Positions 1 to 9,415 of a stretch of DNA of 64,000 nucleotides are shown piece after piece. How positions within the stretch are numbered: position 1 is the first letter of the stretch; each line of letters opens with the position of its first letter. Where the stretch lies: positions 310,001-374,000 of the forward strand of contig NZ_JAPEVI010000001.1 of assembly GCF_026240905.1 (NCBI RefSeq), in the 5' to 3' direction. Both the position numbers and the translations under genes were made by a program. The notes below the pieces were generated by a model, which was not told where the DNA came from, ran no database searches, and saw only the letters and a program-made list of their open reading frames with translations. This DNA comes from Roseibium salinum (lineage in GTDB: Bacteria; Pseudomonadota; Alphaproteobacteria; Rhizobiales; Stappiaceae).

Positions 1-2
1 TC

Positions 3-509
3 GACGGCGACATCGTCTTCAAGGATCGCTGGCTGAGTTCCAATCTGCGCCGACTTCGCCTTGAAAAGATCGGGTTCATTTTCCAGTTCCACAACCTTCT
101 TCCCTTCCTCAATGTCACGGACAACGTCGCCGTGGTCCTCGATCTGGCGGGACATGACCTCGGCTCTGCGCGCCGGCGCGCGGCGGAGCTTCTCGACTAT
201 CTGGAAGTCGGTCACCGTCGCAACGCCATGCCCTCCCAACTCTCGGGAGGCGAGGCACAACGCGTGGCGATCGCGCGCGCACTTGCGAACAAGCCACGGA
301 TCATTCTCGCAGATGAACCGACGGCGGCACTTGATTCCAAGCGTGCCGGCATCGTCATGGATCTCTTGCGCAAACTGGCAACGGAACAGGACGCCTGCAT
401 CATTGCCGTGACCCATGACGAAAAGATCTTTGACCGCTTCGATCAGATTTTTCATCTGCGGGACGGCCGCCTTGACGATCAGGAAGTAAATCAGGAGGAA
501 TTGGCATGA
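3..509 (+). CDS. ABC transporter ATP-binding protein, 5' end outside window
   Basis: This is the C-terminal 168 residues of an ABC ATPase; the start and Walker A lie before the window. In frame from base 3 one reads the Q-loop ([14 protein letters not shown]), the signature [15 protein letters not shown], Walker [13 protein letters not shown] and an H-loop histidine in VTHDEK. The Q-loop style and the LSGGEAQR signature match the LolD/MacB/FtsE-like group, which partners FtsX-type permeases in lipoprotein or efflux work; the permease is probably upstream and is not seen. The stop overlaps the next start (ATGA). The family is certain, the substrate is not. Confidence 0.9.
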   Translation, partial: DGDIVFKDRWLSSNLRRLRLEKIGFIFQFHNLLPFLNVTDNVAVVLDLAGHDLGSARRRAAELLDYLEVGHRRNAMPSQLSGGEAQRVAIARALANKPRIILADEPTAALDSKRAGIVMDLLRKLATEQDACIIAVTHDEKIFDRFDQIFHLRDGRLDDQEVNQEELA

Positions 510-916
510 CACTTGGACGATCACTTTCACCAGGTCTTGTTGTCATAGCGGCCGTGGCGGTGCTTTTTGGCGCGCTGACGGTCCTGTCCGGAGGCGTCGT
601 GCTGTTCGGCGGAGAGGAGGCTACGCAGGCGGCCGGAAACGTCGTTCGCTTCGTGCTCTGGTTCAATTTCCTGGCCGGATTTGCCTATATCGTCGCCGGT
701 GTCGGGCTCTTCCTGCGCAAACGGTGGGCCTACTGGCTGGCAGCGGCGATTGTTGCAAGCACGGTCGCCGTCTTTGCCGCATTTGCCATACATGTCCTGC
801 AAGGCGGCGCCTATGAAATGCGGACGCTCGCAGCCCTGACGCTCAGGACCGTTGTCTGGGCGATCATCGCACGCATCGCCTTCGTCGCGACCGGCGCCTC
901 TCGAACCGCTCCGTGA
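506..916 (+). CDS. Small four-helix integral membrane protein, function unknown
   Basis: A 136-residue protein with four predicted membrane segments (about residues 10-32, 45-67, 73-95 and 106-126) and short loops. It overlaps the upstream ATPase gene by 4 bases, so the two are translationally coupled, and a strong terminator follows immediately, which makes it the last gene of the operon. No catalytic motif is visible. It could be an accessory subunit of the ABC system or an unrelated DoxX-like small membrane protein; I do not recognise a family. Confidence 0.75.
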   Translation: MTLGRSLSPGLVVIAAVAVLFGALTVLSGGVVLFGGEEATQAAGNVVRFVLWFNFLAGFAYIVAGVGLFLRKRWAYWLAAAIVASTVAVFAAFAIHVLQGGAYEMRTLAALTLRTVVWAIIARIAFVATGASRTAP

Positions 917-943
917 AAACCCGCCCGGCCGGGCGGGTTTCAC
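913..943 (+). terminator. Rho-independent terminator after the ATPase/membrane protein operon
   Basis: A near-perfect GC-rich hairpin: GTGAAA-ACCCGCCC pairs with GGGCGGGT-TTCAC around a GGCC loop. It begins at the stop codon of the four-helix protein. The run of U after the stem is short, but stem length and position make termination likely. Confidence 0.8.
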
Positions 944-1084
944 TCTTCGTCCGCCCTCAAATTGCATAAGGTGCGTCGAAACGAGCCTGAACATGCAACA
1001 ATCCTGGCACCAAATGAGTTGGGACAGGCCCGGTATCGCGCGCATCCGGTTCTGTCCCTTGCCCGAAATCGAAAGAAGGCTGCC

Positions 1085-1957
1085 GTGACGAAGTTGACCA
1101 CGTATCACAAGACGGAATACAGCTACGGGGAGCCGGTCCGTCTGGGGCTTCACCGGATGATGCTGCGTCCGCGGGAGACGCCCGAGCTTCGGCTTGTGTC
1201 GCACGACCTGACCCTGACGCCGCAGGGCGAAGTCACATGGGCGCATGACGTAGCGGGCAACACCATCGCCACAGCCCGGTTCAGCATGCCGAGCGACCAC
1301 CTGATCATCGAGAGCCGCGCGACGGTCAATCTCACCGCGCCGGTCTGGCCGGTCTTCGACATTGCGGCCGAAGCGATCAACTTCCCGTTCCTTTATTCCA
1401 GCGACGACTGGACAGATCTCGGCGCGCTAACGACGCCGCAGTATGCCGATCCCGAGGGCGGGTTTTCCCAATGGGTCGAAGGCTTTGTCCTTCAGCGCCC
1501 GACGGACACGCTGTCGCTGCTCAAGGACATTGCCACCGGTGTCTCGCAACAGATCGCCTACCAGAGCCGGGAGACGGAAGGGACACAGGCGCCGCTGGAA
1601 ACCCTGGCGCGCGGGTGGGGCTCCTGCCGGGACTTTGCGGTCCTGTTTGCCGAGGCCGCGCGGACCCTCAGCTTCGGGGCCCGTATCGTTTCGGGCTACC
1701 TGTTCGATCCGGAAAAGCGCCTCATCGGCGATGAAGGCGCGGGCTCAACCCATGCCTGGGCCGAAGTCTTTCTTCCTGGTGCGGGATGGGTCGCATTCGA
1801 CCCCACAAACCGGAGCGTCGGGTCGAAGAACCTCATCCCGGTGGCCGTCGCCCGCGGCATTCACCAGGTCGTCCCCGTCGCCGGCACCTTCACGGGCTCC
1901 GGCAACACTGTGTCGGGAATGTCAGTCGAGGTGCACCACACGGTGCTTGAGGATTGA
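1085..1957 (+). CDS. Transglutaminase-like cysteine protease family protein
   Basis: A 290-residue protein with the bacterial transglutaminase-like N-terminal beta domain (from [26 protein letters not shown]) followed by the papain-fold transglutaminase core. The triad is visible: Cys in [12 protein letters not shown], His in [13 protein letters not shown] and Asp in GWVAFDPTN. Proteins of this type are usually cytoplasmic and of unknown substrate; many probably act as proteases or amidases rather than crosslinkers. The GTG at 1085 is chosen because a GAAAGAAGG ribosome site sits just upstream and the family N-terminus starts there; the frame is open back to 962. It is monocistronic, with a convergent neighbour. 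Confidence 0.88.
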   Translation: MTKLTTYHKTEYSYGEPVRLGLHRMMLRPRETPELRLVSHDLTLTPQGEVTWAHDVAGNTIATARFSMPSDHLIIESRATVNLTAPVWPVFDIAAEAINFPFLYSSDDWTDLGALTTPQYADPEGGFSQWVEGFVLQRPTDTLSLLKDIATGVSQQIAYQSRETEGTQAPLETLARGWGSCRDFAVLFAEAARTLSFGARIVSGYLFDPEKRLIGDEGAGSTHAWAEVFLPGAGWVAFDPTNRSVGSKNLIPVAVARGIHQVVPVAGTFTGSGNTVSGMSVEVHHTVLED

Positions 1958-1987
1958 TCGCGCGCGCCGCCGGCTGAACCGGACACC

Positions 1988-2977
1988 TCATGTCGTACCC
2001 GAGTCGAACGATCCACTGACGTTGTGGATCAGACGGTATTGCACCCGCATCATCGCCAGGCGGCGATAGAAGTTGAGTAGCTCCCGCGCCGGGCCCGTCA
2101 TCCGTTCGTAGCCGGACATGAAGGCGACGATCGTGCCAATCTCCGTCTGCCCCTGAATCACCAGCCAGCCCCCGACCATGAGCACACTCAGCGGCCCCAG
2201 GTGGTTCATCAGATTGTTGAGCCCCTTGGTGGCGTGCTTGATGGCGGCAAACCGGAGCCGCAGCCCGTAAATCCGCCCGATCAAAGGATCCGCCTCCGCT
2301 CCCGCTTCATCCCGCTCATCGTGCAGAACGCACTCGCCAAGTTCGCGCACGGTCATGATCTTCTTTTCCGACAGCCGGTTGAGAATGGGCTGCGAGAGCG
2401 CGACGACGATCATCGCAGGGACGAGAAATGCGAACGCAACAGCCGCAATGAGCGGCTCGACGACAAGCATGTAGCCGGCAACACTCAGCATGACACCGGC
2501 TTGCCGGAGCGGAAACGCGATGGCTTCAGCGACGAAACCGCCAACCTTTTCGGCTTCCGCGGACATGATCGCCTGCCTGGTGCCTTCGTCGGGGTCGCTG
2601 TTGAAACCGTCGCTGTGCGCGATGCGCTTGCGCAGGAGACGGGTGACGCCTTCGGCGACGCGGTCGAGATAGAAATTGCGCACGAATTTCAGGATCCCCT
2701 GCACGGTTACGACGGCGAGATAAAGCGCGCCGAGCCGGACCAGGAGGTCCATGTTCTGGCCCTCTATGGCCCCGTTGACGATACGGCGCTGGAGTTCAAG
2801 CGGCACCAGCGTCAGCGGAAAGACCAGAACCGTCAGGAGGCACAACCGCAGCTGCTGCCTGGCACTCACCTTGCCGACATATGCATAGAGCGACTTTGGC
2901 ATTGTCCGGAGAGGCCGCTCGCGCACGGGGGGAAGTGCCGAACTATAGAATTCGGCCAGCAGAGCGTAGTTCGTCAT
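1988..2977 (-). CDS. Stand-alone ABC transporter transmembrane domain (no ATPase domain)
   Basis: 329 residues resembling the six-helix membrane domain of ABC exporters: hydrophobic segments around LCLLTVLVFPLTLVPLEL, LGALYLAVVTVQGILKFV, the long pair MLVVEPLIAAVAFAFLVPAMIVVAL and LSVLMVGGWLVIQGQTEIGTIVAFM, then the family-typical ARELLNFYRRLAMMRVQY. The protein stops where a linker and nucleotide-binding domain would normally begin, and no ATPase lies beside it. The ATG at 2977 follows a strong TAGGAGGA site. It may pair with an ATPase encoded elsewhere or have taken on another role. Confidence 0.8.
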   Translation of the reverse strand: MTNYALLAEFYSSALPPVRERPLRTMPKSLYAYVGKVSARQQLRLCLLTVLVFPLTLVPLELQRRIVNGAIEGQNMDLLVRLGALYLAVVTVQGILKFVRNFYLDRVAEGVTRLLRKRIAHSDGFNSDPDEGTRQAIMSAEAEKVGGFVAEAIAFPLRQAGVMLSVAGYMLVVEPLIAAVAFAFLVPAMIVVALSQPILNRLSEKKIMTVRELGECVLHDERDEAGAEADPLIGRIYGLRLRFAAIKHATKGLNNLMNHLGPLSVLMVGGWLVIQGQTEIGTIVAFMSGYERMTGPARELLNFYRRLAMMRVQYRLIHNVSGSFDSGTT

Positions 2978-3304
2978 GAAAATCCTCCTACCCCTCAGTG
3001 CGCCCGACCTGTGAGGAAAGACCATCTGGCGACAGCCATTTCAGCCGCCGCTGGCCCTTCCGCAGTTTGGGGACAGCAACCTGGCGTACGGCACCTTTTC
3101 GAGTTTTATGGTCTCTTTGTTCAGGGGCTAATACGCGCCGGTTCGATCGGTTCCTTGCGGATTGACCGGAACCGCTGACGACAGGCGTGCGGGTTCATGG
3201 GACGTGGTCGTCAACTGGCGCCCGTCGCCGGAGATCATGTTCGTCGAGCGGGCGTACGCCTGCGAGGGCTGGCCCGGCGCATCAAATCTCTTCTGTCACG
3301 GTAG
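2978..3304. other. Intergenic stretch without a convincing gene
   Basis: No supported coding frame. It must hold the promoter of the orphan ABC membrane gene (minus strand) and the 3' end of the long Liv/sugar-acid operon. An inverted repeat CGGTTCC...GGAACCG (3149-3155 / 3169-3175) could be a protein-binding site or weak hairpin. No clear terminator was found. Confidence 0.5.
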
Positions 3305-4099
3305 TTATGATTGTTCCGCCCCCGCGTCGGTGCTGCCGATCCGGTCCCGGAATTTGCTGCACACGATCTGGGAGCTTTGTTCGATGAAGCGGGCATCAGA
3401 GCCCACCGTCACCAGATCCATGCCGCCTTCGGCAGCTTCAAGCGCATACTCGACGGTGCCGCAATGCAAAGCGCATCGCAGCCCCTTTGAATGGCATACG
3501 TCGCGAATGCGATCGATGCGCGTCCGCATCTCCGGTTCTTGCCGGTCGAACCCGGGTGCAAGTCCATGCGACAGGGAGAGGTCCGCCGGACCTATATAGA
3601 TCCCGTCGAGACCGGGCACCGAGGCGATCTCTTCAAGCGCTGCCAGCCCTTCCTGGGTCTCAATCATTGCCCAGACCAGGATTTCCCGGTCGGCGCTTTC
3701 AAAATAGCCGGGCCAGACCAGCCGGGAGCGGACGGGCCCGAAACTGCGGCGGCCCGCAGGCGGGTACCGGCACGCGTCGACGAGACGGACCGCGTCATCG
3801 CGGGTGTCGATCATCGGCGCGATGATCCCGAGCGCGCCGGCATCCAGCGCGCGCATGATCGCGGCCTCGTCAAGCCAGGGGACCCGCACCATGGGGGCCA
3901 CCCCGGAGGACTCGATGACCGGAAGCACCGTCAGGAGGTCGTTGTAGTCGGCCGTTCCATGCTGCATGTCGACGGTCATGGCGTCCCAGCCAGCGGCGGC
4001 CATGGCCTGAACGCCGAGAACGGATGGGGCTGCAATCCAGCCGTTCAGGGCGGGACGGCCCTCGTCCCAAACCGCACGTACAGGGTTACGAAAGCTCAT
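3305..4099 (-). CDS. HpcH/HpaI-family class II aldolase (2-keto-3-deoxy acid type)
   Basis: A 264-residue TIM-barrel aldolase that would split a 2-keto-3-deoxy sugar acid (or 4-hydroxy-2-oxo acid) into pyruvate and an aldehyde. Family residues are visible: His in VDMQHGTADY, Arg in GRRSFGPVRS, the metal-ligand Glu in MIETQEGL and Asp in IYIGPADLSLS. It is the last gene of the operon, 3 bases after the aldehyde dehydrogenase, and logically follows the IlvD/Edd dehydratase, whose product would be its substrate. Closest known roles are KDR aldolase (RhmA), GarL and HpaI; the exact substrate cannot be read from sequence. Confidence 0.85.
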   Translation of the reverse strand: MSFRNPVRAVWDEGRPALNGWIAAPSVLGVQAMAAAGWDAMTVDMQHGTADYNDLLTVLPVIESSGVAPMVRVPWLDEAAIMRALDAGALGIIAPMIDTRDDAVRLVDACRYPPAGRRSFGPVRSRLVWPGYFESADREILVWAMIETQEGLAALEEIASVPGLDGIYIGPADLSLSHGLAPGFDRQEPEMRTRIDRIRDVCHSKGLRCALHCGTVEYALEAAEGGMDLVTVGSDARFIEQSSQIVCSKFRDRIGSTDAGAEQS

Positions 4100-4102
4100 G
4101 GA

Positions 4103-5557
4103 TCATCCTGCCATCATGTGAGTGAGTTTCGTGTTCTGATAGTCCTTGATAGCGTCCGGGCCGCCTTCCCGCCCCATGCCGGAATGGTCCACACCGCCGA
4201 AGGGCGCCTCGGCGTGTGCGATCATGAAGGTGTTGATGCCGACCATGCCGGCATGCAGTTTCCTCGACAGCCTGTGGGCCTTGTCCTGATCCCCGGTGAA
4301 GGCATAGGCGGCAAGGCCATAGGGCGTGGCATTCGCACGGGCGATCGCGTCGTCAAGGTCACGAAAGGTTGCGACCGGGGCGACCGGGCCGAACGGTTCC
4401 TCCGACATGATGTCACATGTATCGGGCACATCCGCCAATACGGTCGGCTCCAGGAAATAGCCGGCATTGCGGCCCTTGGGGCGCTGACCACCGGTAACCA
4501 GGCGTGCTCCCCGCTCCATGGCATCGGCGACAAGGCGCTCGACCTTGTCGCGGCCGGAGGCAAGGGTGAGCGGGCCCATCGTCGTGGCCTCATCCTGGCT
4601 GTCGCCCAGGATGAGGGCCTCGGCTTCGTGTTTCATGACGTCGATGAATTCGTCGGCGACGGCCTCTTCCACGTAGAAGCGGTTCGGTGCGATACACACC
4701 TGCCCGGCATTCCTGAACTTGAACGCGGCACACTGCCTGGCAACCGATCGAACATCCGCATCCGCCGCCACGACGACCGGTGCATGGCCGCCGAGTTCCA
4801 TGGAGCAGCGTTTCACAGTCCTGGCGGCCTCGGCCATCATCATCTGCCCGACCCGGGTCGAGCCGGTCAGGGATATCTTGCGAACCTCGTCCGCAGCCAG
4901 GATAACCGGCGAGATATCCTGGGCCCGTCCCAGCAGCAGCTGGACGACGCCTGCCGGAACACCGCCAGCCACAAAAGCCTGCATGATGAGCGTGGTCGTC
5001 AGTGGCACCTGTTCCGACGGACGCACGAGGATCGCGCAGCCGGCCGCCAGTGCCGGAGCCATCTTGCGGACCGGCAGGTTCACGGGGAAATTCCATGCGG
5101 TGAAGGCGGCGCAGATCCCGACCGGTTCCGGCTCCGTCAGAAGCCGCCCTCCCTGCCGCGATGCAATCACCTGACCGAAGAGCCGTTCGGCTTCGCCCGC
5201 GAACCATTCCACCTGCTCGATCGCCGCCCCGACTTCGCCTGCGGACTGGGCGACCGGCCGTCCGATCTCAAGCGACAGCGCGCGTGCGATGTCCTGTGTC
5301 CGGCTGCGCATCTCCTCGGCAACCCGCCGCAGGATCCGCGCCCGTTCCCAGCCGTGGAGCTCGGCCCAGCTCTCCTGCGCCGGGACGGCATGCGCCAAAG
5401 CTTCGCGAACATCGTCCGCATCGCAGGCCGGCTGTTCCCACAGGACCTGTTCGGTGCATGGATTGATGACCGGAATGGACGGGGCGCGTCCCGCGTCCCG
5501 GAATTCGCCGCCAATCAGCAGCTGCGGACGGTGATCTGAAAAACGATCGGTCGCCAT
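4103..5557 (-). CDS. NAD(P)-dependent aldehyde dehydrogenase
   Basis: A 484-residue ALDH. Motifs in order: AFTAWNFPVNLPVRKMAPALAAGC (cofactor site), SLTGSTRVGQMM, catalytic Glu in MELGGHAPVVV, nucleophile Cys in NAGQVCIAPNRFYVE and the C-terminal EEPFGPVAPV. The pattern is nearest succinate-semialdehyde / 2-oxoglutarate-semialdehyde dehydrogenases. In this operon it would oxidise the aldehyde released by the aldolase, or a semialdehyde from a dehydrated sugar acid. The ATG at 5557 is chosen over an in-frame start at 5575 because GAAAGGAGCC lies 8 bases upstream. Confidence 0.9.
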   Translation of the reverse strand: MATDRFSDHRPQLLIGGEFRDAGRAPSIPVINPCTEQVLWEQPACDADDVREALAHAVPAQESWAELHGWERARILRRVAEEMRSRTQDIARALSLEIGRPVAQSAGEVGAAIEQVEWFAGEAERLFGQVIASRQGGRLLTEPEPVGICAAFTAWNFPVNLPVRKMAPALAAGCAILVRPSEQVPLTTTLIMQAFVAGGVPAGVVQLLLGRAQDISPVILAADEVRKISLTGSTRVGQMMMAEAARTVKRCSMELGGHAPVVVAADADVRSVARQCAAFKFRNAGQVCIAPNRFYVEEAVADEFIDVMKHEAEALILGDSQDEATTMGPLTLASGRDKVERLVADAMERGARLVTGGQRPKGRNAGYFLEPTVLADVPDTCDIMSEEPFGPVAPVATFRDLDDAIARANATPYGLAAYAFTGDQDKAHRLSRKLHAGMVGINTFMIAHAEAPFGGVDHSGMGREGGPDAIKDYQNTKLTHMMAG

Positions 5558-5571
5558 TTCGAGGGCTCCTT

Positions 5572-7293
5572 TCAAAGTATCTCGGGCTCTGCAACTGCGG
5601 CCCCAAAGCCGGTTGCAAGAAAATCGAAGTCGCAGCCCTGATCGGCCTGCATCACATGGCGCGTGAATGCCCAGCCATATCCACGCTCATATCTGGGAGA
5701 AGGCGGCACCCATTCGGCGCGCCGCCGCGCGAGGTCTTCCGGACCGACCTCCATTTCAAGCAGTCCGGCCCGCACATCGACGCGGATCCGGTCGCCCGTG
5801 CGCACCAGGGCAAGCGGGCCGCCGACATGGGCCTCGGGAGCAACATGCAGGATGCAGGCGCCATAGGAGGTTCCGGACATACGTGCGTCCGAAATCCGCA
5901 GCATGTCCCTGACGCCGTACCTGAGCAATTTCTGCGGGATCGGCAACATCCCCCACTCGGGCATCCCCGGCCCGCCCTGCGGCCCCGCCCCGCGCATGAC
6001 CAGGACGGCATCCGCCGTGACATCGAGGTCCGGATCGTCGATCCTCGCCTTCATGTCCGCATAGCTGTCAAAGACCAGGGCCGGACCCCGGTGCTCCAAC
6101 AGACGCGGATCTGCCGCGGAAGGCTTGATGACAGCGCCATCGGGCGCGAGATTGCCTCTCAGAACTGCCATCGCGGGTTCCGCGGAAACCGGATTGTCCA
6201 GCCCGCGGATGACATCGGGGAGATAAACCTCGGCACCCTTTATCTCATCGCCCAGGATCTTCCCTGTAACGGTGCGCGCTGTGCCGTCCAGGAGATGTCC
6301 CATCTGCGCCATCAGGGCGCGCAAACCGCCGGCATAGTAGAAGTCCTCCATCAGGTAGCGCTCGCCCGACGGCCGAATGTTGGCGAGCACCGGAACCCGC
6401 CGTCCGGCTGCGTGGAAATCCTCCAGTGTCAGGGGATGGCCGGCCCGCCGGGAGAGCGCGATCAGATGTATGATCGCATTGGTGGAACAGCCCATGGCCA
6501 TTGCAACATTCAATGAATTTGCGAAACTGGCCGCCGACAACACCCTGGACGGCCGCAGATCTTCGAGCACCAGTTCCACGGCGCGACGGCCGGTCGCGGC
6601 AGCCATGCGGATATGGTTGGAATCCGGGGCCGGAATGGACGAGGCTCCCGTGAGACACATTCCCATGGCATCGGCAATTGCTGTCATCGTGGCGGCCGTG
6701 CCCATGGTCATGCAGTGGCCGTAGCTGCGGGCGATCCCGGCTTCCACGCCCTGCCACTCTTCCCGGCCTATCCGCCCGGCCCGCCGTTCGTCCCAGTACT
6801 TCCAGGTATCGGAACCCGAACCCAGGATTTCGCCTTTCAGGTTGCCGCGCAGCATGGGACCCGCCGGCAGGAAGAGGCACGGCAGATCCATGCTGATCGC
6901 GCCGAGCAGCAGGCCGGGCATGGTCTTGTCGCACCCTCCCATCAGCACCGCGCCGTCCACGGGGTGCGAGCGAAGCAACTCCTCCGTCTCGATGGCCAGA
7001 AGGTTGCGGTACAGCATTGTCGTTGGCTTGACGAAATTCTCCGACAGCGACAGGGCCGGCAGCTCGACGGGAAATCCACCCGCCTGAAGGATCCCGCGTT
7101 TGACGTCCTCCACCCGGTGGCGGAAATGCGCGTGGCAGGGGTTGATGTCCGACCAGGTGTTCATGATCGCGATCACCGGGCGGCCGTTCCAGTCCTCAAG
7201 GCCGTAACCCATCTGCATGAGACGCGAGCGATGACCGAAGCCGCGAAGGTCATCGGTATCGAACCAGCGGGCGGAGCGCAGTTTCCCGGTCAT
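5572..7293 (-). CDS. IlvD/Edd-family sugar-acid dehydratase (L-arabinonate dehydratase-like)
   Basis: A 573-residue Fe-S dehydratase converting an aldonic acid into a 2-keto-3-deoxy acid. The three [2Fe-2S] cysteines of the sugar-acid branch are present at C53 (INPCHAHF), C121 (GGCDKT) and C194 (YGHCMTMGTA), at the same mutual spacing I recall for Rhizobium L-arabinonate dehydratase. The catalytic region MSGTSYGACILHVAPEA near the C-terminus is intact. Length fits the pentonate/hexonate group rather than IlvD proper. Its start overlaps the SDR stop by 4 bases. A 577-residue paralogue lies at 21994-23727. Substrate stereochemistry is not predictable here. Confidence 0.9.
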   Translation of the reverse strand: MTGKLRSARWFDTDDLRGFGHRSRLMQMGYGLEDWNGRPVIAIMNTWSDINPCHAHFRHRVEDVKRGILQAGGFPVELPALSLSENFVKPTTMLYRNLLAIETEELLRSHPVDGAVLMGGCDKTMPGLLLGAISMDLPCLFLPAGPMLRGNLKGEILGSGSDTWKYWDERRAGRIGREEWQGVEAGIARSYGHCMTMGTAATMTAIADAMGMCLTGASSIPAPDSNHIRMAAATGRRAVELVLEDLRPSRVLSAASFANSLNVAMAMGCSTNAIIHLIALSRRAGHPLTLEDFHAAGRRVPVLANIRPSGERYLMEDFYYAGGLRALMAQMGHLLDGTARTVTGKILGDEIKGAEVYLPDVIRGLDNPVSAEPAMAVLRGNLAPDGAVIKPSAADPRLLEHRGPALVFDSYADMKARIDDPDLDVTADAVLVMRGAGPQGGPGMPEWGMLPIPQKLLRYGVRDMLRISDARMSGTSYGACILHVAPEAHVGGPLALVRTGDRIRVDVRAGLLEMEVGPEDLARRRAEWVPPSPRYERGYGWAFTRHVMQADQGCDFDFLATGFGAAVAEPEIL

Positions 7294-8107
7294 TGCGAGG
7301 CCGTCACGCCGCCGTCGATATAGACCACCTGACCGGTCATGTAGCTGCCCGCCGGTGCGGCAAAGGCGATGACCTGTCCGGCAACCTCGAGCGGATCCCC
7401 GATCCGCCCCAGCGGGTTCCGCTCCAGAATGAATTCCCGGAACTCGGGCCGATCCAGATGCGGACGGATGCGATCGGATTGGATGAATGTTGGGGCGACG
7501 CCATTGACCGTGATGTTGTAGGGCGCAAGCTCCATCGCATGCTGCTTCACCAACATCACCAGGGCACCCTTGGTCGCGCAGTATGCCGAATAACCACGCC
7601 CGCGCAGGGCCAGTTGCGAGCGCACGGACAGCAGATGGATCTGCCGTCCCCCTTCCCCCGGGCTATCTGATCCCGGGCGACCGCCTGGCCAAGAAACATC
7701 GCGGATTTCAGATTGGCCCGGTAGACTTCATCGAAAGTCTCTTCGGTAACGTCCATGATGTTCTGCTCGCGCTGAATACCGACGCAATTGACCAGGACAT
7801 CGATCCCGCCCATGGCGGAAATCGCTTCATTCACCGCCGTTTCGATGGACGGGACGCTTTGAGCGTCGACATGCAGCGCAAGGGCCGAGCCGCCTTGTGC
7901 CTCGATGCGCGAGGCAAGCTCCCCGGCCTTCTCCACCCGGGGGCCGGCTATGGCCACGGTGGCCCCGCGAAGGCTCATGGCCAGGGAGAGAGCCTCGCCT
8001 ATGGCGCCGTAACCGCCTGGCAGAAAGACACGCAGGCCCTTGACATCGAAAAGGTTTTCGATCCGGCTGGTATCGACTTCCGGGGTCAGCGATATTGGCC
8101 GGTTCAT
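7290..8107 (-). pseudogene. SDR-family sugar/polyol dehydrogenase, broken by a one-base deletion
   Basis: A short-chain dehydrogenase in two frames. The N-terminal part (from ATG 8107) has the NAD site GGYGAIGEA and the NCVG motif in DVLVNCVGIQREQN; it goes off frame after ARDQIARGKG. The C-terminal part continues in the next frame as GRQIHLLSVRSQLALRGRGYSAYCATKG, with the active-site Tyr and Lys, to IDGGVTASQ. One more G in the G5 run (plus-strand C5, 7648-7652) would restore a protein of about 272 residues of the gluconate 5-dehydrogenase type. Either a recent loss or a sequence error. It is coupled by ATGA overlaps on both sides. Confidence 0.85.
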
Positions 8108-9105
8108 GCCGGTACCTCCACGCCCGCCGCCCGATAGACGCTTTCCATCAGCCGGAGGGTTTCCAAATTGTCGTTGATGTCGGTTTCGAAAGGCGCGTTG
8201 CCGGCGAGCGCTTCGACGAACCCCCGCATGGCGGTGTCGAAACACTCCTGATAGCGCCCGAGAAGGTCCACCTCGACCGCCTCGTGTTCCTTGCCCACCT
8301 CGAAGACACGGTTGAGATCCATCACGATCGTGCCGTGCTCGCCGATGACTTCCAGCCGGTCGCCGTGAAGTTGCGGGTAGCCCGGTGCCACGAGGCACCC
8401 GTCCGCCGTTGCGATCAATCCGTCTGGCCCGGCCATCAGGATTGCCGCCGTGTCCTCGCCCGGCAGCCCCTCGGCCAACCGGTTCAACCTGGCGGCAACA
8501 ACCTCGAGCGGACCGCACAGGCAGCGGAGAACATCGAGGTGATGAATCATCGTCTCGAAAACCAGGTTGCGGCGGAATCCGGTGAGGTAGGGCTGGCGTT
8601 CCACCAGGAACGGCACCGTGCCCGGCCGCGCGCACAGCCCCGATCCGCGGCAGGAAATCTGCACGTGCCGTATGGCGCCGATCCTTCCCTCGCCGACCCA
8701 TTTGCGCACGGTCATGTAGTGTGGCCGGAAGCGGTAGTTCTCATGCACCATCACACGGGTCTTGCCGCTGACATCGCGCAGCAGCGCCTCCGCTTCGGCA
8801 ACGGTTTCGGTCAGCGGTTTCTGTACCATGACCGGAATACCGCGTTGCGCGGCCATCCGTGTTACCGGGGCGTGGGCGCCAACCGACGCGGCAATATCGA
8901 CACAATCAAAACCGCCATCGTCAAACAGCGTCGCCGCGTCCTGGTAGACGCGGGAAACGCCAAATTCCTCTGCCCTTGCCTGTGCCCTGGACAGGTCCGT
9001 GTCGCAAACCGCGACAATTTCGGCGCCTGCATTGCGCCAGGCCCGCATGTGGTAAAGGCTGATGAGGCCACAGCCGACCACGGCAATACGCAATGCATCA
9101 GTCAT
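8104..9105 (-). CDS. Gfo/Idh/MocA-family NAD(P)-dependent oxidoreductase
   Basis: A 333-residue protein with an N-terminal Rossmann domain (IAVVGCGLISLYHMRAW), the conserved QKPLTETVAEAE segment carrying the family lysine, NYRFRPHY, and a C-terminal beta domain. HHLDVLRC holds a likely catalytic His. Family members oxidise or reduce sugars and cyclitols; here it may make the lactone or keto sugar that feeds the dehydratase. The ATG at 9105 is preferred over an upstream TTG (9117) because GGAGAG lies just ahead of it. It overlaps cupin and SDR genes. Confidence 0.9.
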   Translation of the reverse strand: MTDALRIAVVGCGLISLYHMRAWRNAGAEIVAVCDTDLSRAQARAEEFGVSRVYQDAATLFDDGGFDCVDIAASVGAHAPVTRMAAQRGIPVMVQKPLTETVAEAEALLRDVSGKTRVMVHENYRFRPHYMTVRKWVGEGRIGAIRHVQISCRGSGLCARPGTVPFLVERQPYLTGFRRNLVFETMIHHLDVLRCLCGPLEVVAARLNRLAEGLPGEDTAAILMAGPDGLIATADGCLVAPGYPQLHGDRLEVIGEHGTIVMDLNRVFEVGKEHEAVEVDLLGRYQECFDTAMRGFVEALAGNAPFETDINDNLETLRLMESVYRAAGVEVPA

Positions 9106-9415
9106 GGGTCTCTCCAAATCTTCCGTAACCGTAATGCCAGACGCTGCCGCCGGCCTCCGTGGTCTCCAGGGTATGGTTCACTTGCGCCGGAATGCGCACA
9201 AGGTCCCCCGGTCCGCAGGTGGCCGTCTCATCTGCGACCGTGATGACGATCTCTCCTTGCGCCACGACGATGAACTCGTCCTCGTCGTGTACAAAGTCGG
9301 CCCAGACCTGGCCGGGCGGATCGCGAAACGTTCCGAACGTGAAGCCGGGAAAGTCTTCGCGCACCTGATCGGCGGATGGGGGAGACGAATATTTCGCCCG
9401 ATGGAATGCCGTCAT
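9098..9415 (-). CDS. Small cupin-domain protein
   Basis: A 105-residue single cupin. The barrel runs from FGTFRDPPGQVWADFVHDEDEFIVVAQGEIVI to GDLVRIPAQVNHTLETT, with His43, the acidic pair in DEDEF and a second His in VNHTL as likely metal ligands. Such proteins are often sugar isomerases/epimerases or small sensors in carbohydrate operons. It overlaps the genes on both sides by a few bases, so it is part of the same transcript. The reaction is not deducible. Confidence 0.82.
   Translation of the reverse strand: MTAFHRAKYSSPPSADQVREDFPGFTFGTFRDPPGQVWADFVHDEDEFIVVAQGEIVITVADETATCGPGDLVRIPAQVNHTLETTEAGGSVWHYGYGRFGETHD

Noticed and set aside
3491..5539. A plus-strand frame of 682 codons across the aldolase and ALDH genes
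   Set aside because: Antisense shadow. The minus strand encodes two complete enzymes with catalytic residues in place.
7290..8107. Programmed ribosomal frameshifting in the SDR gene
   Set aside because: No heptameric slippery site or downstream structure was evident, and SDR enzymes are not known to use it. A deletion or sequence error is simpler.
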